DNA from: Puffinus mauretanicus
Lineage: Eukaryota > Chordata > Aves > Procellariiformes > Procellariidae
Length of the DNA stretch: 64,000 nt
Assembly: GCA_023333565.1 (NCBI GenBank)
Contig: JAJKFH010001826.1
Coordinates: 62,001-126,000, forward strand
Direction of reading: 5' to 3'
Shown here: piece after piece, positions 13,601 through 28,600 of the stretch
How the letters are laid out: each line of letters starts with the position of its first letter
Numbering within the stretch: the stretch's first letter is position 1
Made by a program: the position numbers and the translations under genes
The notes under the pieces: model-generated
The model's database searches: none
Told to the model about the DNA's origin: nothing
Seen by the model: the letters and a program-made list of their open reading frames with translations, nothing else

Positions 13601-16600
13601 TATCCCATCGGTGATTTAGAAAATGATCCTCCTGACCTAGTGGCAATATATATCAGATAAATCCCATTCCCGATATAATTCTCAGCAGCCAGGCTGCAAG
13701 CAAGAGTCGTAGGAGCTGTCAGGGACTGTGTCAAGTCAGTCCTTCACCCAGCAGCACCTATCCTCTTTAGACTCCCCAGAGCATATATTTCTTCTTCTTT
13801 AGTCTCATTTCACTTGACCACAGAGCTTGTCTCAGTTTCCACACATATGTAAACACTTGCTTAACTTGGACACATCAACAGTTGGACTGATGTTAAATAT
13901 ATTGCTTGCCTTTGAGGCACACCCTCTCCTCCCAAATCCTGCCTGAACCCTCCAACTCTACCAAGCCACCCTAGGGTTGCTTCCTAGGAGCTCCCCTATT
14001 GCCTTTTCAAAAGTATTCTCTCTGATGTGAAAAAAATCGTCCGCATGGACAGCCACCACCCCCCCAAAGCAAACAGCAGGTATAGATCTGGCCTACGACG
14101 TTCCCAAAGTCCTCTCCCATACACCCCTGGGAAGATGCCAGGAGTGGGCAGCAGCTCTGACAACACTGATTCCTTGGGCAGTGCATGTTACAGCATCCCC
14201 CTGCATCTGCTCCCTCCCTCACCTGCAGACACTGTGCACAGCAACCCATTTGTACTGTACATTTTTGTTTAACAGATGTAAGATAAATGATTGCTACTTA
14301 CTTTGGGGGTAGATGCAGCCCTAAGCAGTGTAAGGGGCTGTGCAAATACAGAGAAGCTGCATTTTCTTTCCCTTTTTTGGGAATGGAATTCTTACCATAA
14401 TTTCTCTACATATCTACTGTGTCTGGTTTTAGTCCTTGGAGAAACATACAAAATCACTGGTTAAGTACGAGTAACTTGTTAGCGCAGCAGCATATGAAAG
14501 AAAAATAAACACAGGAATAAATATTTTAAAATAGGCATCTAATGTGCCTGCCAAATACTTAATCTGCCACGTAAAATGTGAGTGCATAAAACATTCACTT
14601 GCATAGTTCACAAGAGTTAGCACGCACAGCATTTATTTGCTGGCATGCGCTAGTCCAAGGTATGCATATTTTTTCACATCCATGGAGGATAGAGGGAAAT
14701 CACCAAGGCTCTGTCAGAAGTCAAATGCTTCTCTCACATTTGTTTTTAATTGATATAAGGGGGAATACCCAGTTCAGATGAAGAATCTGTGTTTTTAGGC
14801 TACTCTGACTTTGGATCATTTTGCTTAGAAAGAAACCTACAATTCAGAATCTATGCCTGGCAATTTCAGTTTAGATTTCAGCCCTATTTTTGTCTGCACT
14901 TCATGAGATACCCCATAGGAAACAGAGCCTTCTTATAATATTCATCTCTTTTTTTTTTTTTTTTTTTCAGAAATAAATTAGTGTCGACATAGGAAAACAC
15001 ATTCACATGAAGACCTCAAATTACCAGCTATGAGGCTTAAATGGCTGCCTGGCTTTAAGACTTAATTATAAGTAGACTAAGGTTTTTCCACAAAAATAGT
15101 GATTTAAAAGAGAAAGAAAACCTCTTAGAGTTTCCAGTCAGGATGACTATGTTACTATAAACTTGACTCTCTGTTCTCTGTTTGCTGTACGCTTGCTCTC
15201 ACTTGGTCTGATTCCGCACTGACATGAGAGCAAAGATCATGAACTCTCTTGTTAATCAGGCTTTTTTTTTGGTTGCTTTTTTTTTAAAATATTAATTTGA
15301 TCTATTAATTAAGTTTCCAGAAATGGAGTGCTCTCAGCCCCAACCTGCTAATCATTTTAGTATCTTCTGGAAGTTTAAACATGTGATTGTCTCCACTAAA
15401 ATCAACAACACTGATAGAGAGCTTTATGTGTAAGTTTAAATGCTTCGCTAACCAGGATCAGGAAGCCTGGCACTTTGCAGTATCAAGCACAGAAAATGCT
15501 AATGTTAAACATCTTCCAAATGAATGCTGGCATTGACTAAATGGCCTTTATACTAAACTGTATTTCAGTAACAGCAACGACATGTGCCATTGCTGCAGAA
15601 AGGAAGTTCTCACAATGCAGACCTCAAGGACTGACACAGAGCAATTGTGAGAGCAAATCAATGCAAAGAGAGGGTTCCTTGGAGTAAAGAAGCAGACAAC
15701 TTTCCACACTTGTTTGTGGGATTAACAGAAGGATATTTAGCAGTCTATGGAGAATTTGATGAATGCGCAGTGCTGTAGCCTGAAATCTTTCATTAAAAAT
15801 GTAACATGCAGCTTCATTTTGCAGCATGCCACATGTTTTTTTTTCCTCAAAATCCTCCTCTTCCAAATGCCCATAGCACTTAATTTATAGCAGTCGTTCA
15901 GGAGTTATCAAGAGAGGGCTACTCTTCAAAATCACAGGAAAGCAAAAGGTAGGTAGTCACAAAATGCTAGGAAAAGCCTGATGACACAGAAACACAAGCA
16001 TACAGTTTCTGGCAGTTACTTGCTCAGGGGATAGATGCAGTGTAAGGGGCTGTGCAAATACAGGGAAGCTGCACTTTCTTTCCATTTTTAGGGAATGGCA
16101 TGGGTTTTTGCCATTATGGTGAAGACACCATACAAGCTTCTTCACAGCTAACAAAAGCCAGGGACCACTAACTAGCTTCGATGGCTAACAGCTGGCAGTT
16201 CCTGGTGAAGGCCAGGAGAAGAGATGGGAGAAAAGGGACTCTCAGATGTATTTCCCTCACTACTCAGGCTGGCAAGTAATGCACTTTTTACCCACATTCC
16301 TATAATGACTTTTTACCTACTTCACTGTCTTCTCCTTGACGGTTGAATCAAACTATACAGGACCAAGCATGTATTCATTTTACATTCCTCCATGTCCAAG
16401 CAAAATATTGAGCCCAGATGGGATTAGGACCCAGTGTTTCAAACCTGTCCTTCCTCAATGCAACTATGCGTTGCGGCGGTAAGACTCACAAAACGAAACC
16501 TTTAAAATCCTTCTGTATGCATGTGTCTCATCTTGCTGCTTTAATAAGCAGTTCCATACAGAGTCTCTCTCAATTACAGTTGGTCATATATTAACTCTAT

Positions 16601-19600
16601 GAGTCATTCACCCAAATTTTCCAAATCTATATTTGATATTTTTTTTTATTTACTTACCAAATAGTCATCAATACATCAGTCAGCAGTGATTACATCAATG
16701 GCTTAGGGGAAGGGGGGTTGAGACCAGCAATACTACTTTTTCCCAAAAGCAGTGCAGAAACTACACTGATTGCTTTCTCTGTAAATAACACAAACAAGAC
16801 AAAATGCCAGACACTGGCTAATAAAGGAAACCAAATTCCATTGACAAAATGAAAAAAACCAACAGGGATAACTAAAATTACCAGTTAGCTTTTCAATTAT
16901 ATATTTCCTCTGTAAAAATTTGGAAGGGTAGCCACAAACATGTTAGACCCTTCATGGGGTTATATCTGACACAGCTGTTCGCTTAGTTCAGCAACAGTGC
17001 AGCTTTACAAGAAAAACTGCATATAAGCAGTGAGCTCCAAGAGAAACAGTATTAAGGAAATAGGAAGCAGAAAAAGTTTGGGAATTTACATTTGATTAGG
17101 CACTCATTTATACAGAAAATTGCAAGAAATGTCTTAAAGTTGCCAGTCACATTTGGGTTTTCTCTCTACTTCCCATACAGAAACAGGAAAGAATATTACC
17201 AGGGTTTCTTACGACAAAAATTGATCTACTGGAATCTCAGTGTCTGGATTTTGGGCCATGGCTTTAAGGTTTTTTTTAAAATATTCTACTGCCAAAAAAA
17301 AAAAAAAAGGCAGCAAAGCAGTTCACTTTTTAGGACCTATTAAGCCTTCTTGCTTAGGAGTAAAGTAAGTAACTTTTCTTAGCAAAAGTTAGTTAAAAAT
17401 ATTAACAATACAGCCAGAGAGACATTATTTTGCAAATAAAGTTTGCACATGGAGGCTATCCCTGAGTACAGATGAGATTTAGATGAAGGTTCAGAGTTCG
17501 AGTTAAGAACACAGAAATTGTACCAGCTACTTCATATAAGATTTTGGGTGAACCTAGGAGAAGGCTCATGGCACCGGACAGGAAAGCTTCAGACTCAGCA
17601 CTCCATTTTTCATTCAGTTTCTTTTCAGTAGGAAGCAAACTTTTCAACTACATCTTTTGACCTACAAGCAGAGGGCTGTTATCAGAGCCGGCGTTCTTGG
17701 CAGCAAGTTTTGGTCCATCCAGCTTTAAAAGCTAGGCAGCATCAGGCTGGAGGGCACTGAGCCCTCACCCCAGGTCCCCGTGCCGGACGCCGTGGTGCAG
17801 CGCCGGCAGGGTGCCGGTGCCAGCTCCCAGCTGGCTGCAGGCTTCCGTGGCTGCCCCCGCCTGCCTGCTGCGGGGCAGGTCCCCTCTGGGCAGCCTTGGC
17901 CAGAGCGTCACCAAACCTGACGCGCATCAAGAGCCACCAAGACCTCTTGTGTGAGCAAGGTCTCTCGGTAGCAGCAGCGCATCCCAGGCAGCTGGTGAAA
18001 GCATCACCTCTCGCCACCGCTGCTGGACCCGAGGAGGAGGTCTGCCCACCACCCAGGCCCCTGGGGGTCTGCCCCACGTCCCCCTCCCCAGCCTCATCTG
18101 GCAGACAGGGAAGTGCGGCAACAGCGGTCCACCCCTGCGAGGGTCGGTGTTTAACCACCTCCCCTTGGCCCCCGGGAGACCTGTGGCAACAGTTTTTCCC
18201 CCCACTGGACAGATGCACGCATGACGCAGAAGGGGCTGAGCGGCAAAGCCTGGCCCACGTTAATGAAGGTAGAATTGGAGTCCCAAAATATCCAGGGTGG
18301 TGCCATGATTAAAGCCACTTGACTCCGCAGGGCATAACTGGTATTTTCATTCCCATCAAGCCGCTGATGACTTTATTTCTGGTAAGCTGTTAGATTCACA
18401 CCAGAAGAACTGCATGGTATATGCTGGGACCAATTAGCATTGTCATCATAGCAAAAAACTTTTGGTCTTTAAACCTCCTTGTCTCCTCCGTGGTTTCTTA
18501 AAAGCTGCTCTGTGAAAATAGCTGAGGGATGGAGAAGCGGGAGGTGGTCTGTGTTTGTTGTCTGCGGTGGCTGACATGCACTGCTACTGTCAAGGCTTTT
18601 CCTCCTCTTATGTCTACTGGGGCACCTCAAGCCTAAAGCTGTCACCGTTCTGCAGCAAAAGCCCGTGGTCCCGCCCGGCCGCTGCCAGCTGCCCGAACCC
18701 CCCTCGCTGCCCAGGCAGGGAGGGCACCTGAGGACCCCGCTAAATCTGCCCCTGTGGTACTCAGCTTCTTCAGAGGGAACAACGGGGTTTCCAGGCAACT
18801 TTCACAAAGCTGGATAGTATTTACTGAAAACAAAAGCATTTTGTAGAGAAGCGCAGCCTCGGGCGACGAACACACAGGCCGGTCACCCAGGCAGTCACGC
18901 ACCTTCCTCCTGCTGGATGGAGAGCCCGGACAACGGGAGCTCCCCCGGCAGCTTTCTCTCCAGTTCACCTTACTTTACAAACTGAGTCTCCCTCCGGGGA
19001 CTGAGGTTTATCATTTGACCCTTTGTTTGCCACGGCCACCAGACCGGGCCAGAGAGCTCGTGTCTCCCAACCCCGGGGGATGAACCTTCAAAGGCTCCTT
19101 TCCCAGCGGAGGGCTTGGATTAACTACCAGCCCCACCTCCTGCCCTTTGCTCCCCCAGAAAGTTCAGAAATACAGCTGTTAGCAAGCCTGTCAAAAAACA
19201 TAAAAGTTATACAATTAGCCCTGAAACACTCTGTGACTGCGGCATCTGGTCGCAGCTACTACCACACTGGCAATGCCTTCCAGCCTCGATCCGTCAGCGT
19301 GCCTGTGAAAGTCTGGCAAAGGTCCGGCTTGCGCCGCTGATTTCTGTTTCTGATTTAGAGGAGTTGCTCCGCCGCACTGGGGACGCTTGAAGTTGCACGA
19401 GCTTTTTGGCAACAGCCGGGTCCTCTCTTCGCTCTCCCTCTTGAAGTCCCAAGATCCTTACATCATGCACCAATTACACCAGATCTTCCGTTTGTTCCCA
19501 ACACAAGCATGTGGGTTTGTTTTCTTTCACAATGACCTCACAGATTTTTATACACTTTTCAAGTTTTCTTTCTGCTTGTTCCAGCCAACCCATCAGTCCC

Positions 19601-22600
19601 AGTGAGCTGTTGTTCAGACCACTCGGTTCTGCTTTTCACACTATTCATTACATAATTTTGACAACTTCTTGTCTGCTGACACAAAGGCTGCCAGGCTCTT
19701 CTCCGGTATCTCTGGTTCTCCTTGTAACAGCTCTTTCAAAAAGCCATCTCTGTGATTTCTATTAGCTGGTATACTTGAGGAGGACGTAGGTAAGATTTGG
19801 AGACACAAGATTCTCTGCTGTAAATTTCTGAATTGGAAATAATTCAGAAAAGCCTTTTCTTTATTCTTTGGCATCCTAAATCAGTTTCCATTGTCCCCAT
19901 GCACAGGGAATGTTAAAGATAAAAACCAGATAAAGTAGAAATCATCAGGCATCTATTTGTTCACAGTGCTCATCTCTTTCATTACTAGCTCTATCCCTTT
20001 GCTAAATCATGTTTGCACCAGGATCAAGCACGCAGGGGAAAGCACTGTGATAGCTCTTCCAGCACAGCTGCTTGTCCTGGCAGAGTGCATCACAGGGCTG
20101 CCTTCCTTCAGCAAAAGAATATGAAATTGCACTCCTATGGTATTCCCTTGCATTATGTTGTCTATTTACTTTCTTCATTGCTCCTTTCATTTATTTATGC
20201 AGATGCACATGGTGTGATGTGGTGGAGTATGCCTATAACGTATTACGAGCTCTGCTTTGTATTATATGCTGAGCACGTCTCAGCCTGCAAACCTACCCAT
20301 CCACAGTCTACACTACTTTGGCACTTTTTTGAAGAAAAATCCATGAGATTTGCAACCTTGACCAAGCTGCTGGCCCGCACTCCACTGGGGAACCAACACG
20401 AGGAAGTTGGTGAGCCAGACCATGAGACGGGACTTCTCGCTGTGTTTTAAGAGAGGGCGTTTCTGGAGCCACACTTCTCCTCGGATCAGAGTGACAAGCA
20501 CAGCCACGGGGAGTAAGAGTTTGAGAGAGAGAAGAAAGAGATACTCCAACCCAACCAACCCTGATTTGGTTGCCGCGTGTCAGGATTTCCATTAATCTGG
20601 AAGATCATGCTTTTGTGCTTCAAAAGCAAAGACTTCTTGGTTAAGAAATTTCCTTGGTAGGGGTTAAACTTCCAAACGGGTTAAACTAAAAGCCCGTGGC
20701 ACTCATGGTCTAAGCAAAGCTCTGAAGCAAACCCGCACTCAGCCAGGGAAGCAGGAAGACTCTGGTCACAGCAAGCAGCAGCCCCGGGAGGGAGGGGACA
20801 GGCGAGCCTTGGAGCCGGGGCGAGCAGGAACCGAAGTCTGCCCAGCCTGACTTGGCTCAGGTGCACGAGGGAGCGGGGTCACAGCGTGCAGGGGGGTCCT
20901 GGGCCAGGCTGCAACACTGCCCTTGGAGAAAGAAAAAACCCTCAACCGGTAGCCTTCTGGAGTGCATCTGCTAACCACAGGGACGCACTCAGTGAAAGAT
21001 TATAAAGCAAAACTTTTCTACTGCATGGATCTGCTCTCTCTGCGCCTGCCAAATCACTTGGCCTACTGCATTACCCTGAAAACCAGCTCATCTGCCTAAA
21101 CGCTTGTCTGTCTCTCCCAGCTACATCAGATCAACTAATAAAATGTAACCTTTGCCCACAAGCCTGGTCGCTCCAAGGAGAGTTATAAATGTGCTTGGCC
21201 TATATAAATTACATTTGCTCTGATACTCACCTGGGCCCTAGGACCTACATAGACTTAAATATTGTTTGGTTTCAAAATATTTGAAATATTTATTTGGTTT
21301 CACTAGCTTCAGAAGTTGAACTCCTGTGAGTTCAGTCTCCTGCTTCCCGTAAGCTTGGTGGTTTTATACTCTTTTTTTATACCAGGATCGTTAGGATGAC
21401 TGGCAGGCTCATGGTAGGCTGGTCAGTGATCTCGCGTCACAAAATACAAACAGAACTGCTAACAGACAAGGTACATATTTATATCCATGTCCTGAAATAG
21501 CTGGCTACAGAAAGTGCTTACAGGTGAGCTAATCAGATCCTGACGGGTGCTAGCAGTAACCTGGTAGAAGGTCACCTGAAGGAACCAGCCTAGCCACACC
21601 ATCAGTTTCCAAAAGCTGTTGCAGGCCACTGGCTCATAACTTGTTTATCACCGGCTGCTGCTGTGGCAGCCCCTTAGCTGCTGCTGTGTTTACTCAATGG
21701 CCACTCTCGAGTAATCCACTCTAAGCGAGAAAGCAGCCGCAGTGACTCATCTTCTGCCCCAGCAAGTTTCATCCTGGACCAGGAATATGCAATGGTGAAG
21801 ATTCAGCATCTGCAACCACAAAACCTGCAGCCAAGGAACACATCTATTGATGTTGAACATTACAACCACCAGGACCATGGCTAATATTTCCTGGAGCTCT
21901 GCAAAACTGCATCCGGCAGTTAGCCACTTCAAAGATCAACGTTGGCGGCTTCAATTTACCAGGGATGCTTCTAGGCTTGCAGTCCTGTACATCATTCCTG
22001 CCTGGCAGGCAGCTGGTAGCAACTGAGGATGTGTGTGAGTGTGTACAGATAGACTGAGCCAAAATCCACAAAATTCAAGCGTTTATCAAAATAGCCCCAG
22101 GTTAGATAACTGTAATCTCTAAAACATCTCACGCACATTTTAGGGGATTGGAAAGTAGTTGTAGATTTAATCCTGAAATCTACATGTGCCATTTGAGCTT
22201 TACGTATAACCTGTTGTACCGTCACATTCATTAGGTATCGAATCCCCTATGTCCAAGATGTTTGCCAAAGGATTTTTCATTCAAGTATCATGCATCCAGC
22301 TTCCTGCCTCTTCCCTTCAAGCAGAAAGTACACTTCAAATGATACATATCCATGCTCCATGGTAGAATACATCCATCGGAAGCTGAGCACAGGGGCTCTG
22401 GTCATAACCCTACTCCTGCAAGGGAGCTCCTTTCGACAAACATGAATGATGACTTCAGGCTGAGTACCCTTAAACAGAAACTGTTAAAACTGGTAAAATT
22501 AAACAAGAGGTTAATTTCATAGCCCAGGAAGCCTGGAATTCAACCTATCAAGGCTACTCTGAGCTTTGTTTTTTCTTCTTCAATTATTAATCTCAATCCC

Positions 22601-25600
22601 TTTTTGTAGTGGATAGTTTTAAAAATATGAAATGCTACAAATCAAAAGGCAAGAATGAAAACTTGCTCTGTTTTTTCCAGAAACTTGCGTGTACTTATTA
22701 AGCCCGGAATGACTTTCCACTTCACAGGGGTTACAGAAAACTGCACATTGATAAATTTACTGCTGGTCTCAAAATTCAGAAGATCCCAAAGTACATTACA
22801 GGATGCTGTGGGCTGCCATGGGGAGGGCTGACGCACTATGGCTCCCTCCCCTCTGCCTCAGTAGCTGCAGTCTCTAGTACCACTGGAAGGAGATTCAGTT
22901 GTGGAGCTTCGGCTCCGAGCAAGACATTTGGACTACCCAAAATATGCACAGGGCTCTGCCATCTGTCTGGCCCTGCCCACTCTTCACATGTCTCATGTCG
23001 TGGTGGCCTCTCTGCTTCCCCTCGCTAGGCAATGGTCAACAAACGAATTCCTTCAGGCAGCCCCTTCACACGCTCCCCAGCTGCCCAGGGACACTTGTCA
23101 TTGCAGATGCTCAGACTTTATTCTTAACACAGGCCCCAAATATTTTCCTTTTTTTTCTAGATAACTTTGGAAGTGAAAAACTACTGAAACTTTTGGCGAA
23201 TTTTAGCACTTACTGCAATGTCATTCCAGTGAATATCCAGTATTATCCTCAGGCATTTGCTTGCAAGGGCACTTAGCATACCCCAGCTGAGCTGTAAGAC
23301 ACATTTATCAAGACAAAAATAGCACTTGAGATATAAACTGGTCATTGGAAAAAATCTATCAATCTGACCCTGCCAGCTCATGACACTGTTTCCTTCAGGA
23401 TATCCTCACTGACTCCCATTTCACTGCCAAAGTAAATAAAATCTTGTCAAAACTTTCCAAAGTATTAGAGTTTATGGGCCTTCATTAGATTTTTATTATT
23501 ATTATTATTTTTTTTTCCCTTAACGGATTATTACGGCTATTAGGCCTCATTCTACTTACTTTACATCCTAAATATCCTAGGGTGATCACACAGATGTTAA
23601 TGAAGTTTAGGTAAATCCATAAAACACCATTTAGATTAACTTACCTTGGGCTGCCAAATCTCACCGGGCACTTAACACTACCTACAGGGGGTGGTTCCCT
23701 TGCAAACGTGCACCCCGAGTTATTGCTCAGAATGTAACTGAAGGACCTAAAAGGCCCCAGCAGGTCCGACCCCGCATCCTCCCAGCTGGCTGTTAGTACC
23801 CAACAGTGGTCACAGATGGACGCTCAGGGAAGAATTATGTTTAAAACAAGCACATTTAGATACTCCCCCCCATGCCCTCTCAGTCCCTGCTGCCATTTTT
23901 CAGCATGGAGGACTCCTGAGGTGGTTGTGGTATCGACTGTACCAACAGATGAGCCCGACTGAGCAGCATATGCCTCCTCCTTATTCTGAATAAAAACAAA
24001 CTATGCAGAAAATAAACCCTGCAGAAATAACTTTGCTCTATCTGCCAAGCTTTGTGTGGTCTTTCTAAAAACAGTCCTTAGTCCAGTTTTTCTGAGAAAG
24101 CCTTTTAGTGTCATATTTGCCATCAAGTATAGTTCAGAAGTTATCTGGGACAAGGCAAATGGTGGAACACTTGACGGTGTTACCGAAGTTCACACAGTGT
24201 CAACAAACACGTTCAGCACTGGTCCCAACACATTTTCTGCATGTTTACAGCTTCCCCAGGAACAGTGAATCCTCTGCTGAAAAAGTATTTTCTGCACACG
24301 CGCAGGAAAGTATTTTCTGCACACTTTCCTTTGGGGGGAAACGGGAGCCAGGGGCCGGGGCCGGCAGCTCCCATGGGCGGCTCTCCGCACCTGACAGCGC
24401 CGGCCGGGTCCCCGCGTGCCCGGCTGGTCACTGGCCGTGACTCACTGCGTTGTTTCTGGTGTCAAGAAACAGACTTTCAAGTCTTAAATTGTCCTGGGAG
24501 CTGATCCCACCAGTTTTGCCTGTTACCCTGCAGAGTCGGAAACGTGTGCTGCCTGCAGAGAAAGCTCGTTGTTCACTGAAGAAATTTGCAGTTGTACTCG
24601 CCCAAGAAGTATCAACGGACATCTCTGGGATTACAGAGGCTATTAACTACCTATTAAATGTTAACAAATGATTAGACTAGCTCCACAACCCTTATTTTGG
24701 GTTCAAATTTCACACATATGCCGCCCATCTCTTAAAAGTGAATGTGTAGGATTGTCTTTTCCAGCCTCTGCTCCAAGCTATAAACTCAAATAGCACTGAC
24801 AGCTGCTCCGCAACTCAGACACAAGAGACATTTGCCATGAAACATGTTATCATCAGTGCAACTTTCTGACATGGTCCCCAGCCTCTCCCATTACTGTGGA
24901 GCAGGAGAAAGACCCATTTCCACATCAGAGGGAGGGTGAAACTCCCAGAGCTGCTGCTCCTCTTCCACACCTCAAAAGCTGAGAGTAAACTAGGCCACCA
25001 GAGTAGCTGCTTGCCAAGTTTTATCTTGGAAAACAAGGGAAATATTTATGACCGTTGGGAACTTGGAAAAAAAAAAGACAACTTTGCAATGCGTGATACT
25101 GAAATAACCCGAAGCACTGAGCCAGTGTTCCTATAACTGCAGTGCTCTGAGGGAGGAAAACACAAGGTCTCACACACTGGTCTTCAAAAGTCTGGTCTCT
25201 AACACTACCAAGAAGCTGATCCAAGCCAACCTAGTATACGAAAACCATCTAAGGCCAAAAATCTTCACATTCAGTAATCAGGAAAATGTAATTTCACAAG
25301 ATCACTGAAAACCAGAACTTTGCTATATAGATTTTATTTTTTCATTTAAAAAAGAAAAACGCTAATGAAAGGGGGGATTAATAAAATACATCATGCAAAT
25401 AGGTAACTAAATTTTCTGCGAATTTTTAAGAAGCAAAAAAGCACACAATGCTTTAGAGAGCAAGGGATACAGCATGCAACACAAAGCAACCAAGCAGGGA
25501 TATTCATATACATGGTTATTTCCTTGCTTTTAAAAGTGCTCTATTTTATTTTCTTTTCCACAGGATTTTTTTTTCCATGCTGGCTTTTTAAAAATCTGCT

Positions 25601-28600
25601 TTAAAAAAAATCAAAGTCTGCAATATCTTTTACATTTTGCAAATAAAGGAATTGTTTCTTTGTTATGCTTCCGACTCTTGAGGCAAAGTATAGGACTATT
25701 AACGGTCAGGAAACTGGCCTCAAGAAATGCCCGTGGTTGTCCTTGCAACCCTCTGGGGAGGAAAATGGCTCTGCTTCCCAGCTGCTTTCAGACCCCTGAA
25801 CCAAGGAGAATATAGACTGATTCCAGCAGAGGAAGCGTACAACGAATTTTAAACCTAGTCTCCTCCTCTACATCTCTGTGCCACGTGAATCCCACGTGGG
25901 ATTAAACCCACAGAGCCTTACTGAAAACAGATCTAACTGCGTAGCTCAACCTCTGCTCAGCTATTTCATGAGAGAATAAACCTGTAGTTACTTCTTTGTA
26001 CCTCCCTCCGTAAGTAATTCAGTAGTATATGAGGGCTTAAATTCTGCATCAGATATAAAAGTGGAAAGAAAACGGTGTTAACTGAAAAGTTTGTTTAATC
26101 ATGGCCTGAGGGATTGCCAATGGACCACTGGATAGAAGCTATAAGCACAAGCTAAATTATCTCTTATATTAAGCAAAAGCTGTGGCTGCCTGCCAGGCGA
26201 TGAGAAAGAAGTATACGGCAGATAGGCAGGTCAGTGACAGGCAGAAGGCTGGCAGCTACCGAAACCCGCTGCACCTTTGTGTAGATCTCTTGGCACTTAA
26301 CGTTTGTTCTTTGGCATGGAGGAAATGTGTCACAAGAAGCAGTTGGCAACCTCATTTGGACAGGAAAGGAGTCCTCCGGTGCAGGATCTGAGGCAGACAT
26401 GCGCATTCCCTACTGACTAATTTCCATGGTTAAAACTGATGAAGACACTCCCCACCGGGCACTCACCTACCGAACATAGTGCACGGGCTTGCTATGGCTG
26501 GTGTGACCTGCACATGCATAAATGCAGCATCTCCTGTCAGGCTCATTACCTTCTTTACTCCTTTGCTGAATCTCTAGGACATTCAAAATCCCTAACATCA
26601 AAATTTGCTTCTGGGCACATCTTCCCTCTGAAATTTATATCCTTTCTTTTCAGGGAAAAAGGATACATAGACATTTTATGGGACAATGAAATCATTTAGT
26701 AAGTCTTTCTTATTGAAAAGCAACTGTGGGCATGTTTTTAAAGATGCTTACCCTTCTTGTGGGAGTTCCTGGTTGTATAAAACAAATGCGAGATAAAGCA
26801 AACTGGGCACACTTTGACAGTGTCTGGTTAACATTACCATTAGAAACAATGCAGAAACAATGATGAAGGAGATTCCCATTGTAGCACCATGGCTTGAATT
26901 TTCAAATAAAATCACACCTCACCTTTTTGAATGCCCTTCCACAACAGCTCAGCGTTAGGTGCTAGAATTCAGTCTCAGGGTGGCCTTTTAATAAACATGA
27001 ATTGAAAAGGAGACGTATACTTTCTGCTCCGGGAGAGCTGAAACTTTGCGTTTAGTTTGCATGTGGTCATATAGTGTATTAGTGCAAGTGTTGCCATAGA
27101 ATTACAACATATGGAAACCTGGGCAACAGATCATACAAACAGACATAATCCTAATAATGAAGTAAGTAAACAAACAGAAAACACATTCCACTGCAACCAA
27201 ACTCTACTCATCAGACAGACCTGTTGTAGTATATTTCTGTGCCAGCTATGAAAGAAACATGGTAGCATAGCTGAATATAAAAATGAGGTTCAATAAAATT
27301 CAGAGCCTGGTCAAGGTGGGTCAAATATTAATGATGATATTTAAAACTAGCAGCCATTTGTTAAACTCAGAAAATTCTCAGATATTGAGAACAAACTTTG
27401 ATACAGAGAGATACGAATTTGACGGATGGACTACTCGATGGATAAGGAATTGCCTGGATGGCCACATCCAAAGAGTTACAGTCAACGGCTCAATGTCCAA
27501 ATGGAAACCGGTAATGAGTGGTGCCCCTCAAGGGTCTGTAATGGGATCAATACTGTTTAATATCTTCATCAATGACATAGACAGTGGGATTGAGTGCACC
27601 CTCAGCAAACCTGCAGATGACATCGAGCTGAGTGGTGCAATTGATTCGCTTGAGGGAAGGGATGCCATCCAGAGGGACCTTTACAGGCTTGAGGAGTGGG
27701 TCCGTGCAAACCTCATGAAGTTCAACAAGGCCAAATGCAAGGTCCTGCACCTGAATCTGGGCAATCTGGGTATCAGTACAGACTGGGGGATGAATGGATT
27801 GAGAGTATCCCTGCAGGGAAGGACTTGGGGATACTGGTGGATGAAAATTGCCCATGAGCCCACAGTGTGCACTTGCAGCCCAGAAGGCCAACTGTATCCT
27901 GGGCTGTATAAAAAGAAGTGTAGCCAGCAGGTCAAAGGAGGTGATTCTCCCCCCCTACTCTGGTCTCATCAAGAGTACTGCATCCAGCTCTGGGGTTCCC
28001 AGCACAAGAAAGATGTGGACCTGTTGGAGCGGGTCCAAGGGAGGGCCAGAAAAATGATCAAAGAAGGCTGGAGCACCTCTTCTATGAGGACAGACTGAGA
28101 GAGTTGGGGTTGTTCAGACTCTTCTCTGCTTGAAAAGGCCCCGGGAAGACCTTTCAATATATAAAGGGGGCTTATAAGAAAGATGGAGAGAGACTTTTTA
28201 CCAGGGCCTCCAGTGACAGGACAAGGGGCAATGGTTTAAACTGAAAGATTTAGGTTGGACATAAGGAAGAAACTTTTTACAATGAGGGTGCTGAGACACT
28301 GGAACAGGCTGCCCAGAAAAGTTGTGGATGCTCCATCCCTGGAAGTGTTCAAGGTCAGATTGGAAGTGTTCAAGGTCAGATTTGCGCAACCTAATCTAGA
28401 GAAAGATGTCCCTGCCCATGGCAGGGGGATTGGACTAGATGATCTTTGGAGGTGCCTTCCAACCCAAACTATTCTATGATTCTATGATATTAAATACGAA
28501 TGCAATTGTGAAATAAGTTGGTAGGATAGGAGAATAAAGAAATCAGTATAGAGTACTTTATTACAGTTGGTATTTCAAAATCAATTAATTTAATTAATTA

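Noticed and set aside
17742..18312. Open frames of 158 (minus) and 138 (plus) codons in a GC-rich patch
   Set aside because: Overlapping frames on both strands with low-complexity products and no family resemblance; explained by base composition.
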